Positions 9,421 through 19,404 of a DNA stretch of 64,000 nucleotides are shown piece after piece. Below the pieces are notes generated by a model. That model ran no database searches. It saw only the letters and a list, made by a program, of their open reading frames with translations, and had not been told where the DNA came from. Each line of letters opens with the position of its first letter. The first letter of the stretch is position 1. Both the position numbers and the translations under genes were made by a program. The DNA comes from Puccinia triticina. Its lineage: Eukaryota; Basidiomycota; Pucciniomycetes; Pucciniales; Pucciniaceae. The stretch spans positions 620,001 through 684,000 of the forward strand of contig NC_070573.1 of the NCBI RefSeq assembly GCF_026914185.1, in the 5' to 3' direction.

Positions 9421-12076
9421 TTATTGCAACCAAGGTAAATCGTTTAGAATGAAGAGATCTCTTTCTAGTCGAAGTTTAGCGACTTCCAAGACTTGGATCA
9501 AAGTTTTCAATTTTTTGAGATCGGCGCGTTCCCAAACGGTCAACAGGCCGTCCTGGTCTTCGATGACATCGGTTCGATTGACTTTACAGACCAAGTTCTT
9601 CCTCTGTTTCAATTCGTGATCGATCCTGATGATCAAGTTTGTCTGAGATTTCCTGATCATCATCGTCAGGTTGAGGATCAACTTATGAAAGTCGATGAAG
9701 AATAGATAAAATGTTCGACTCGGTTGTCGGTCATTCGTCTTCGGTACTTCTTGCAGTTCGATTATCTTGCCGGCTGAGAGTTTTAAACATAGTTCTCGAG
9801 AGTCCTTCAGAGTCATCATGGCGTACTTGGCGAGCTTATTTCGTGAGAAAGGCAATTTCAATAATCATTCATCTTCGAATAGACGTGCAATATGGTGATA
9901 AGAATCTGCCTAGAGGAGAGACAGAGACAGACACAACGCTTACATGTTTTTCGTCCAGGCGACCCTTATGCAGGAGAATTCGTACAACTCTGGCCGCCTC
10001 GATCCCATACTTTTCTCGGATGATCCTCGAGACCAAAGCTTTCCTCAACTCGAGGGAATACCTAGCATATTCAACTTTGAACTCTCTCATTCCTCCACTT
10101 CCACTGCCGCCACCCAAGACGTTATTTTTCTTTTCCGAGACGACCGCCAGTGGGTTCAGTTGAGCTAATCCTTTGTTCAGACTTCCTGGCACAAACACCG
10201 AGCTAGTCGAGGTGGCCAAGTCATCCTGTTTGGCCATCACCGACAACATCTCCGCGACCAAATCACCCGTGTTCTTTAGCTTCAGATTGAACTGCCCATT
10301 TGCTGCCCGAGTTGGAAAACATGTCTTGACAACATTTGATTGCTGGCCCAGTTTCATCAGAATAGCCTGTGCCGAGATGGCATCTGCATGATCAACTCAT
10401 TAGTGAACTCGAACAAGTTGAATAGAAGTGTTGCGACAAGAAGGAACTTGACAAACCAGAGACCAAATCGCTGACGTCTTTCTGTTTTGTTTCCGCCAGA
10501 ATCAACATTGCTCTTATGACCAATCCAGCCTCGAGATTATACGATCGGAAGCATTCCTGCTCGAAAATCTGCAGTGCCAAAGTTGTCATGAGAGAAGTTT
10601 CAATGTGCTTTAGTGATTCTCACTACTTGTATGAATGAGTCGAATGGGAGTCGAGTGGTCGATAAACGGGCATTTACGGAATTTCTGATTTTCATGTTGA
10701 ATCGAGCATAGTTCACTCGAATAAACATGTCATCCTGCCAATAAGGAATCAATCAGTTGCATGTTAACACCAGATTAGCAAGAAGCATCAAGGCCCCGAT
10801 GAGTTGATCTTTGAGAGTCAAGGGACGACTCACTGGCAATGTGACGTCCTCAGTCTTTTGTCTCTTGTTTTGAGCCTTGCGATCATTCTGCGCACTGTTT
10901 GAGGCACGTTGTTTCTACTAAAGATGAAGCCAAATGAAGACGTCAAAAAACAAGACCGGGCTACATTTGAGAAAAAGCGGGGCTAATGGAGGTGACTGAC
11001 TTGTTCAAAGGAGCACATTTCTTCAAACGCTTTATCCTCCTCAGCAGTCATGATATCCACAACCTGTTCCTTGACTAGTCTGATGTCCTTTGGGCTCGGT
11101 ACCCCAGGCAACTTGGCGATTAGCTCTTTGAGGAGAAAATGACAATCATAAATACATCAGTTCACCAACAAATGGATAAGATGGTACGCAATGTCTATAC
11201 ATATACTCACGTTTTTCATAAGCTAGTTCCAGATCGATTGGATTAATGGAATGCTTAGGATGTGAAGGTTTGATGTACCTCTCTGCCAACAAATTCAGTA
11301 CGTTGGATTTGACAATTTGGGGCACTAGAGGTGGAAGCAGGGATGTAGTTGAGAATTCAGTGATGATATGGAGGCGCAAGATCGATCGAGTGCAACAGTT
11401 GCGTGGGGACTGACTCTTGAGTGGTGAGTGATTGAGTTCAATTTCGGTTTCATTGAGCCGTTTGCGTTGAGCTTGGTATTGATCACAGACCATCGTGACC
11501 AGCTGCCCAACGCGTAGCTTGCCGTTGTCTAGCAGACATTCAACAATCAGCTTGGATTCGATCCCGAATTGTTCGTAGGCTAAGTTGACAAATTGGCCGA
11601 AGCGGACTCGAGCTAGAATTTCGTCCGGGATCGCCTCAAAATACTCTGGACCACTAGAGGAGGGATTCGGGTCGCCAGTTGCAGCAGTGAGTAAGGAGGT
11701 GTCGGAATGAAGCACACAACTGATTATTTTTCGAACGTGAATTTTCATTTCAGTTTGGTCACAATCTGCCATTTGTTGGTCTGACGAGCTACAGAAATCG
11801 AGCTCAACTTCTGCTGGATTAATACTACCAGTGCTGTTCTGATCGAATTCCCAGTGAGGCAGGACATTCGCAGTAGATTGGAAAACGGCAAGCGACCACG
11901 ATTGAGTAAGATGGAACCGATTTCCTAAGTAATCCACCACATGCAAATTTAATGCGATTTTTCTCTGGGATGATGATGGACATAGATGAAGGCTGACTCA
12001 CTCCACAGGCATGACCGTAAAGCTGGGTGAGAACATGTTCGCAGAGTCGGATATCTTGTGGGCTGGTTGTCTTCAT
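9421..12076 (-). CDS. RPC82: DNA-directed RNA polymerase III subunit RPC82 (RPC3)
   Basis: Ten exons on the minus strand: 12076-12002, 11924-11809, 11719-11415, 11324-11211, 11125-11001, 10914-10834, 10734-10627, 10568-10457, 10383-9944, 9834-9421, total 1890 nt or 629 residues, the usual size. The N-terminal winged helix reads RLCEHVLTQLYGHACGEIGS then LLNRGRLPFSNLLRMS and ALVVLIQQNCVLH. The second reads RFGQFVNLAYEQFG and LIVECLLDNGKLRVGQLV. Further marks are ELIAKLPGVPSP, FIRVNYARFN, ARVVRILLHKGRLDEKH and AMMTLKDSREL, and the coiled C-terminus runs LLTVWERADLKKLKTLIQVL. RPC82 forms the RPC82-RPC34-RPC31 subcomplex that recruits Pol III to tRNA and 5S genes. The ATG at 12076 is used; a GTG codon lies just upstream. 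Introns of 73-109 bp mostly start GTGAGT, GTCAGT or GTAAGC. The 90-bp intron at 11414-11325 is in frame, so its removal is an inference. Confidence 0.93.
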
Positions 12077-12188
12077 CACTGGACTCCGTCTTGGCGCTGC
12101 TGATGTGATTAACTTTCTGTGGAGTTGAATGCTGCCATCTCCCTAGTGCCAGTTGCATATTCAATTTTGAAAAGCCCAGCGGTTACAA

Positions 12189-12204
12189 CCCCCCCCCCCC
12201 CCCC
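12189..12204. repeat. Run of 16 C
   Basis: An uninterrupted C tract in the space between the divergent RPC82 and 45-residue genes. Its length is likely variable between individuals. Confidence 0.9.
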
Positions 12205-12221
12205 GAGGTAAGGTCAACCGA

Positions 12222-12350
12222 GGGCAACTATAATGGAGGACTTTTGGCATTTAGAGAGCTCTAGATGCCCCTATAACTCCTAAATGAAGACATCTACTAA
12301 ATCAACAATCAGTCACCAGGGGGGAAAGTGAGAGAGTGCCACACCGTAAT
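12222..12350. repeat. MITE-like repeat fragment in a divergent promoter
   Basis: 'ggaggactt...ggcatttagagagctctagatgcccctataactcctaaat' (in parts) matches the reverse complement of 61950-62094. 'caccaggggggaaagtg' and 'gagagtgccaca' match the reverse complement of 16190-16210. It therefore joins two parts of the same family and lies between two gene starts, 146 bases upstream of the RPC82 start codon and 76 bases upstream of the small gene. Confidence 0.65.
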
Positions 12351-12426
12351 TTCTTTCTGGAACCCTGCTAGATTTTGTAAGAATGCAGACCAGGGAGACT
12401 GGCCCTCGACTCACAAAGTGAGAAGG

Positions 12427-12707
12427 ATGGCGCGACCCATCTCAGCTGCGGACACCTCTGGTGAGTACTCGAGCTCCCTACCGGATAACTGACAAGGATA
12501 AAGCTAACTGCTAGTCCCCGCTTCAACAGGCAAAACGCCCGGAAGCAAGATCGGAGCAGCCACCGCCTCGTACCAAAAAGGAATCGAAGGAGGTGAGCAG
12601 CCCAATCCATCTTAAGCTAGGACAATAGCGACACAAAAGATTAACGTTGACGAATCTGAACTACAGATAAACCCGTCAATACGTTTCAATCGTCGCGCCT
12701 CAGCTAG
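12427..12707 (+). CDS. Conserved-looking 45-residue protein, three exons
   Basis: Exons 12427-12460, 12530-12592 and 12667-12707 join to 138 nt, 45 codons plus TAG. Both introns have good signals: GTGAGT...CTAAC...CAACAG (69 bp) and GTGAGC...CTGAAC...CTACAG (74 bp). The product begins MARPISAADTSGKTPGSKIG and continues ATASYQKGIEGDKPVNTFQS. It is soluble, Gly/Ser/Lys rich, with no signal peptide or membrane segment. I do not recognise the family. Phase-consistent introns in so short a frame argue that it is real. It is divergent to RPC82 with 350 bases between the start codons, so the two may share a promoter region. An ORF search with a 60-residue cut-off would miss it. Confidence 0.6.
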
Positions 12708-13347
12708 GCCAACAAGAGCAAAGACTCGCGGCCCGAAGACGGACTGCAAAACTCGCAGAACATAAGTCAAACCACAGCACACACCAAACCAAGTAGCGGC
12801 CCTCAACCTGCTTCCAGTTCCTTGATTTCTCTCAGATTTCAACTGTGTAGAGTGTGCAATTCAAGCTTCAGCCAATGTTGATGTTGTTTCTAACTAAAGC
12901 TGATCTCATCTCTAGCTTAATACAGTGAGTGGGGCGGAATTTCACCTTGACCAATTTATGACTTGAGTGCAGCTCAACTTGAATCATATTTGATAGCTCA
13001 GTTGGCTCTGGGCTCACATGATGGGTTACTGTAACAGCTTGTGGATGAGACAACCATCATTCTTCTAGAGAATAATATCACAGCAGATCCCAAATTTTAG
13101 CCGGATAAGTGCAGCAGGAGCCCAAGTTGTAAATACTGCCTGTTTCAGTGCATAGTTTTTAATTTCATGGAGGTTTAATTGAACCTCATAAAGCCCAAGA
13201 TTCAATAAAATCCATGTCATGAAATCTCAGATCCCCCTTGGTGGGCTTTTATATGTATACCAGCCTGCTGAGAGTGATCCCTCTTGGCAAGCTGGTATAT
13301 GTATGCCAGCCTGCAAAGAGGGAATTCCTCTTGTTGGGCTGGTATAC
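12708..13347. other. Repeat-like intergenic sequence
   Basis: No gene is seen. Around 13240-13340 three imperfect copies of a unit with 'gctggtatatgtatgccagcctgc' follow each other, short inverted and direct repeats typical of decayed elements. Confidence 0.4.
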
Positions 13348-13625
13348 AGGTAGACTGTCACTTGTGTGACATTTCCACCATGATTTTTGGCCAAACATCA
13401 GGGTGGAAAATCCCCTGCAAAGTACAGTTCAATGAGGGGAGTTGTGTCTCCTCTTGATGGCCAGCTGTAGCGGTCATTGAAGAGAATTACATCACCTAGG
13501 TGGTGATGGACTGTCACTTGTGTGACATGTCTACCCTGATGTTTGGCCAAACGTCAGGGTGGACAGTCCCCTGTAAAGTACAGGTCATCAAGGGGAGTTG
13601 TATCTCTTCTTGATGACCCAGAGCT
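13348..13625. repeat. Two tandem copies of a ~160-bp unit
   Basis: 'gactgtcacttgtgtgacat' starts near 13351 and again near 13509. Each is followed by 'ttggccaaac.tcagggtgga', 'cccctg.aaagtaca' and 'ggggagttgt.tctc.tcttgatg'. The units then run into the minisatellite field downstream. Confidence 0.75.
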
Positions 13626-13921
13626 ACCTGAGCGCTACTCGCTTACAATAGAGACTTGATGAATTTGTGAATGCTTACTTGTAAGACCACGCAAACCCCT
13701 ATAAGCCTACATCTAGATCACGGGTTCAATCCCTACGCTGATCATCTTTCCTGGGTCTCATTCCCACTCTCTCTTGGGGTCAATCCCCATTTCCCATCAT
13801 GTAGCAAGGGGGGGTGTTGAGTTGTCTGTTAGTCTGCTACCATGATGTATCACCACAGTATGGAGGGCTGTCAGATCGACCCATGACCACTACCAACCAA
13901 CCACCCATCTGGCAGCCACAA

Positions 13922-14007
13922 GCGTCTGTAGCCTAGTTGGTAAAGGCAGCACTCTAGTATGTGTCTCAGCATAGCTGAGGTCGTGAGTTCAACACTCACC
14001 AGACACA
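13922..14007 (+). repeat. tRNA-like cloverleaf sequence (class II-like)
   Basis: GCGTCTG (13922-13928) faces CAGACAC (14000-14006) with one C-A mismatch, followed by a discriminator A. A D-arm with A-box TAGCCTAGTTGG and a perfect T-arm GTGAG-TTCAACA-CTCAC (B-box) are present, and CTCAGCATAGCTGAG makes a hairpin where a long variable arm would sit. The anticodon stem does not pair well, so this is probably a tRNA-derived repeat head rather than a working tRNA. Confidence 0.6.
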
Positions 14008-14264
14008 TCTTCATTTTACAGTCTCTACAGGTTATGAGCCCAGAGCTACCACATGATACCTAGGATATTATGGAGTCTTGGTATGATAAACCCCTTTCAT
14101 AGCACGGGGGGCTGTCAGGTTGTGGTTCTGCTACTCTTAGCTTTATCATACCTGCTGGTGTCACTCATTCATGACCTGTCATTTACAGGTCTTACCCTCA
14201 ATTAGGGATCTTCATGTGACACCAGTGGATGTTCATTCACCCACCTGCAGCCATTCATATCCAA

Positions 14265-14336
14265 GCGTCCTTAGTACAGTGGTTAGTAAACTTGACATGG
14301 ATATAAGAGACATGGGTTCAACTCCCATAGGACACA
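14265..14336 (+). repeat. tRNA-like cloverleaf sequence (class I-like)
   Basis: GCGTCCT (14265-14271) faces AGGACAC (14329-14335) with one C-A mismatch at the same stem position as in 13922-14007. A D-arm, a 17-nt anticodon arm (CTTGA/ATAAG, partly paired) and a perfect T-arm ATGGG-TTCAACT-CCCAT follow. The spacing is that of a 72-nt tRNA. The anticodon loop lacks U33, so function is doubtful. Confidence 0.6.
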
Positions 14337-14354
14337 TAATATTTTATGGAGTTT

Positions 14355-15545
14355 CACAACCTGTACCATTCATTGAGGAGAGTTCCATCCCCTCAATGAC
14401 CAGTACAGCTGGTTCATTGATGCGGAGTTGTAACTCCCTTCAATGACCACCTGTACCGGTCATTGAGGAGAGTTGCAACTCCTCTCCATGACCCAGCTGT
14501 ACCGGCCGTTGGCAGGAGTTGTAACCCCCCCAATGACCAGGATTGACTGGCCATTGAGGGTAGTTACAACTCCCGTTGATGACCAGTACAGGTGGTCATC
14601 AAAGGGAGTTACAACTCTGCATCAATGACCCAGAATGACCAGGATTGACTGGCCATTGAGGGTAGTTACAACTCCCGTTGATGACCAGTACAGGTGGTCA
14701 TCAAAGGGAGTTACAACTCTGCATCAATGACCCAGCTTTACTGTTCATTGGCAGGAGTTGTATGTAAGACTCCTAAATAGGGGTCTTCAATGATTGTTGT
14801 TGAGGGGCGCAAGGGACACAGCAAAGAGCCGGAGAACGTTCTAGTACCATTGTGGGGGGACTATATTGCAGGTAACTAGACCAGAGAACCAGAGAGAGGA
14901 AAAACTCTCTCTGTAAGTACAACTGGAAGAGGGAGAAGAAGGGGAAACAGAGGAATGGCCTACCTAGACCGGAGAGAGGGAAAACTTTCTACCAAACTAG
15001 GAAGGTGGGGGAGGAGGCGAGTCTATGTACTTGTGGAAAGTCTGTGATGATGTAAGCATGTGAAAGGCTATGTAACATTCTGTGAGACCCCCAAGGTGGG
15101 GCTCACATTGTAGCTCCCTTTGATGACCAGTCAGTACTGGTCATCAGGCGAATTTGCAACTCCCCTCAGTGACTGGTATAGCTGGTCATTGAAGGGAGTT
15201 ACAACTCCACTTGGTGAGCAGCTTTACCAGTCGGTGAGGCGATTTACTACCCTTGATTACCTGTACTGACTGGTCATTGTGAGGAGTTGTCACTCCCTTC
15301 AATGACCACCAGTACCGGTTATCAAGGGGAGTTGTCACTCCTTCTGACAACCGGTAACGCTGGTCATCAAGCGGAGTTGACTTCCATTGATGGCCAGCCA
15401 GTACTGGTCATTTAGGGGAGTTACAACTCCTCCTGGTGACTGGCAAAGCGGGACATTGAGCAGGTATTTAACTCCCTTCAATGACCAGCTGGGCCTGTAC
15501 CAGTCATTAAGGGGATTTGTAACTCCCTCCAATGCCCGGAACTCC
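14355..15545. repeat. Minisatellite field of GGTCATTGAGGGGAGTT units
   Basis: At least fifteen imperfect units of the form 'ggtcattgaggggagttacaactcc..caatgaccag' occur, many alternating in orientation so that neighbouring units can pair. Two exact blocks of about 100 bp ('ccaggattgactggccattg...') repeat near 14540 and 14637. The stretch 14765-15060 within it is a purine-rich non-repeat part. The same units recur at 40690-40960 and 58230-59220. Confidence 0.8.
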
Positions 15546-16139
15546 TGTGATAATACTTCTTAAAACTAGGAAGAAAAGGAAGAAAATATAATTGGAAACA
15601 AGGCTGACCTAGTGTTGGCAGAGAGATTAAATTCTCTGCCAAGCTAGATTGAGGAGGGGACAAATCTGACTAAGTATGCAGTGGATGATGAATGAGTAAA
15701 ATGTAATGTGAAAACTTTGTGGAGTCCGCAGTATGCGCGGGCTTTACAAGCCAACACAAATTTTACCAGCAACATGCATTCAGTGAAGTAGTGAATTCTG
15801 AATGGCATGATACTCCAAAGTGAGGGTGGAAAACCCTGGGTTTCACTTCCAAGTAGTTGCTCACATGGTGACATAAATTTGACACTCCTACCTTGTAAAG
15901 GATGTACAATGGAGAGAAACTGGGAAGTAAATTCTGGATCGGCTTGGGAGGGATTATCAGTTAAACAGAAAAACACACCATGTGATGCAGGTGGACAGCC
16001 AAAACTTTGCCCCAATCCCCACATGAGATTAGACTGGGAGTATGATCCATTCAACATCACATCCAGCCTGCAGTTTGTAATGAGTTCAGAATCAGCATAG
16101 CCATCACTTTCTCCTGGGAGCACCACCAACATTCAACTG

Positions 16140-16350
16140 ACATCCAACCCAGAGCCTGACAAAATTACAGTCTGGCACTCTCTAGAGAGTGCCACACTTT
16201 CCCCCCTGGTGCTAGTGCACATTAAATTCATGAGCTGTAGGGTTAGGAAAACATTTTCCCTTCTACCAAAATTAAGAGTATGGGTGTGTAGATTGAGATA
16301 TGGGAGGCTCCCAGACTCAACGGGAAGTCCTCCAATAGGGTCAGCCTTTT
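16140..16350. repeat. MITE-like repeat, copy B
   Basis: Shares 'catgagctgtagggttaggaaa', 'gggtgtgtagattgagat.tgggaggctcccagactcaac.ggaagtcct' (in parts) with 61880-62094. A perfect palindrome 'ggcactctctagagagtgcc' starts near 16170. Not coding. Confidence 0.7.
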
Positions 16351-16480
16351 TGCACACCAAAAACTTCCCCTGTGCACACCAAAAAGGTGTGCAAGTCTGT
16401 GCACTCCTCTGTGGCCTTGTTCCACTATGAACCCAGGACTGCATACATTTATTCAGTATTCCAACCACTGCAGCCGCCAC

Positions 16481-17469
16481 TGTGGTAGACGGAAAAGTGG
16501 AAAAATAAAAAGTTTTTCTATGCCACATAATTACTCATACTAGGCCTCAAGATATTATAAAATGGACCTCAGAAATGGATTCTACGGCCAATTTCACCCC
16601 TAGTCACCACTGGAAGCACCCCTGGACCCCCTCTAGTGTGGAAGTTACACCTCATGGACACCTATTACACGGCCAGCCCCAGTAACCCAGCTGTCACCTG
16701 CCTCAACCCAAGTTTCACAGTAGTACACATATACACATCATAGGATAAAAACATACATCTCCCCATCAGGCTACACTCATTACATATTAGCTAAATACAC
16801 TCCTTTATATACATAGTATGACATCATCTACACTGTTTCTGCAGCCTCAGAACCTGTGTATACACTAATTAACCCTGTATGAAAGCTCATGCAGTCTAAT
16901 GTCACATTATGCATGTGTTAGAACGTTCTGTGGTATATTCTGACATCATGTATGCACCCCTGGCATGTTTAGAATGTTCTGTTGTATATTCTGACACCAT
17001 TCATGCGCCCCTGAGGGGTTATGACATCATTTGTATCTACTCCCACCAGCTAAAATCCCTCATGCCCTGTTGTCTAGATTAGCTGAAACCCTAACCCACA
17101 AGCCCCTTTGGGGCTCCACTTTTGTCTATAAAAGGAGCTCTCTCCACCCCCAGTGGCCTGCTCCCCAGTTCCTCACCCAGAACTCACAAGTCACCCAACA
17201 CTCATCCACACTCAAATCCTAAAACCCTTATAACAATAACTCAACCCTTATAACAATAATTCAACCCCTATAACAAAGTAATTGAAACACTTACACATTG
17301 CCAGTCAAACAGATTTCATCTGGAACAGACCAGACCTATCACTTAATAAAACTTGCCAAGCTGAGCTTTGTGGGTCTTGTTGACTGATAACAGAAGGGCA
17401 GAGCTTGCAACTCCATCATACCCTTCAAAATTCAGCAAAAGGGTTTCATTACCACTTTTGAGTCTTACA
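16481..17469 (+). repeat. Solo LTR, family A, copy 1 (~989 bp)
   Basis: Starts TGTGGTAGACGG and ends GAGTCTTACA. The same sequence, diverged, is found at 21790-27464 (split) and inverted at 38636-41243. It holds a TATA-like 'gtctataaaaggagctc' at 17135-17151 and a poly-A-signal-like 'aataaaa' at 17344, as expected of an LTR promoter and terminator. No clear target duplication flanks it and no internal coding region is adjacent. Confidence 0.75.
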
Positions 17470-18450
17470 CCGCTGGTTCTTCAAGAGAGGGGGAGCCCAG
17501 GGAGGTGTGGCCGTGGCTGTTGTCAAAGGTGGTGGTGAGTGGGTTGATGGTATTGGCGTCTGTGGCACTCAGTCCAAGCTGCTCTGACAAATTTTGTGTG
17601 TGGATGCTGGACGCCTCCTGGAAGGTAAGACTGAGAGGCAATGGCGGGGTGGGTTTAAGCAATAGCATTGGGGAGGAACTGGTTGTAGGAATGTCTTCCG
17701 CCACCATGGGCTTGGGAGGGGGGCTGGAGGTGGATGTCCTCTCCGGGGTAGCACCAAAGATTGCAACAGAGTAGACAATCTTGTTGGAATTGATGGAATG
17801 TGTGCTTCATGCCCAATATTTGTGGCTGGGCCTTATCATTATATCATCCAACAGTTACCTGTAAGACAAATGCAGTGGTATTAGAGTAGCTCTCATGAAT
17901 GTAGAAGGTCATGTGTTCAAATCCCACAACACACAATTCTTTTCACTTCATTGAAAATTTATAGATCTGGTTGGACTGGATGGGGTTCATGGACGCCAGA
18001 AGGCTCTTGATTGGCTCTGTTGGGTGCTTGGCTGGACTGCTCATTGAGGACAACAAGGCAGTAGCAGCAGCAGTGGCAACAGCAACAAATGGATGGCCCT
18101 TGAGGCTGATAGAGTAAGGTAAGCTTCTTCAGTGAAATAAATTCAGAAACCCACCCAGTTGGTGGGGACAAAGACAGTACTGCAATACAGTGGTTGTGTT
18201 TCTGGACTGTGAAGTGTGAGAGCCTGGCGTGGCATATGGGTGGAATGACAATCTGGAAAGCCCAACAAGGCAAAAACAGCTGTAATGGAAAATTGGAAAC
18301 GGTTTGGGTCAATATGGGCAAGGTGTTAGCAATGAAATTGTGGCAGAGTCTGATGGCATGGGGTGCGCAAGGGTATCCATCAACATGAGGTCCACTGTTG
18401 TGATGAATCAAACGGTGTTATGGGCTGGGGACAGTGTACATAAGGAGGGG
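17470..18450. repeat. Decayed repeats with a degenerate tRNA-like copy (17865-17936)
   Basis: Between about 17770 and 17960 the sequence matches the loop region of the foldback element at 57376-61677, read in the other orientation: 'ttgttggaat', 'gtgcttca', 'acctgtaagac', then a tRNA-like body with 'cagtggtattagagtagctctcatg' (in part) and T-arm 'tgtgttcaaatcccaca', then 'caattcttttcac'. The acceptor 5' strand is lost. The rest, including Pro/Ser-rich frames at 17465-17778, shows no recognisable gene. Confidence 0.5.
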
Positions 18451-18762
18451 GAGTGGTGAGGATTTTCCCCCAGGGTCATCAGTCTTGTCCTAACCCCTCC
18501 CTGGATCCCGCTAATCACTTGCTTAGGTGCTCCTTGCAATAATAAAACAACTGGCCCCTATTTGCTTGTTGCTGCGGCACGGCTGGAGGGGCATCCATAG
18601 TGCTTCTGAAGTGTTTGGGTATATTTCCACAGATTTTGTGTGTGTTTGGTATATGTAAATAGCCACCTTTTTTAAAAAAAGCTTACAAAAAACACCAAAA
18701 CTTAGATCTAAATTCCCACGTTTGTGTGGATTTAGGAAACTTGGATTGGGATCTCCAGTCAA
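18450..18762 (+). repeat. Dispersed repeat, family P, copy 1
   Basis: Shares 'cccccagggg.tc', 'gtcctaaccccctccctgga', 'ttgctgcggcac.ggctggagg', 'gaagtgtttggg' and 'ccaaaacttagatct' in the same order with 32752-33115. Moderately diverged. Ends at the TIR element that follows. Confidence 0.7.
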
Positions 18763-18767
18763 CACTG

Positions 18768-19399
18768 CAAGAGCTACGCTTTGCTACAAAAAGCGGTGCT
18801 TTTGCATAGCGAAGCAGAAAAACACTACTCTGGATCCAGAGTAGTGTTAGCGCTAGCGGAAAACCGCTACTTTGAGCAGTAGCAAAGCGCCAGAACCGCT
18901 ACTGCAGTTTTGGCCTGCACGTAGCAAAGCTCTTTTTTTCCCGCTTTGCTACAGTATAGGCTATAGCGCAGCAGAAAAATTGACACTTTTTGGTGCTTTT
19001 TGGCGCTAATAGTGCTTTTTAGCCCCAAAAGCATAGCAAGCCGGGTCGCTTTTCTGCCAAAAGTGTAGCGGGCATGTCTGCCTTTTGGTGGAAAAAGCCA
19101 GAAATAGTACTCAAACATCAATCCTTCATCATTTTATGATGTGCAGTATTGATGTTTGAATGGTGCTACAGTAGCGCAGCAAAATTGCTACATTAGCATT
19201 TTTTCCACTACTATAGCAAGAAGCGTGGCAAATTGCCGCTACTCTCCTCTCAATAAAGCGCACTATTTTTATTATTTTTTTCTCATTAAAAAATCTAGCA
19301 AATAGCAAAGCGCCAAGCCCGCTACAAAAGGCTTAGCAAAGCAGGGCCAAAAACCGCTGCGCTTTTGCTACGCTGCTGCTTTGAGTAGCATAGCTCTTG
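18768..19399. mobile_element. CA...TG TIR element filled with GCTTTGCTAC words
   Basis: Ends are CAAGAGCTACGC and the inverse of CAAGAGCTATGC, flanked by direct CACTG (18763-18767 and 19400-19404). The interior is packed with 'agcaaagcg', 'gctttgctac' and 'ccgctac' in both orientations, so each end can pair with many inner sites. No transposase is encoded. It shares 'aaaaccgctgcgcttttgctacgct' (in parts) with the element at 59571-61562. Non-autonomous, hAT-like by the CA...TG ends and short duplication. Confidence 0.65.
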
Positions 19400-19404
19400 C
19401 ACTG

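Noticed and set aside
11146..11946. 266-codon minus frame as a separate gene
   Set aside because: It is RPC82 exons 3 and 4 read through three introns (two of them shifting frame at the ends); the spliced model explains it.
12368..12610. 80-codon minus frame opposite the 45-residue gene
   Set aside because: Low-quality Arg/Ser/Leu frame, antisense of spliced exons with good introns on the plus strand.
13922..14336. Functional tRNA genes
   Set aside because: Anticodon stems do not pair and U33 is missing, so only tRNA-like repeats are claimed.
14355..15545. CRISPR-like array
   Set aside because: Units vary in length, alternate in orientation and lack unique spacers; the genome is eukaryotic.
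17505..17778. Pro/Ser-rich frames on both strands after LTR copy 1
   Set aside because: Mutually antisense, no start context or domain, within decayed repeat.
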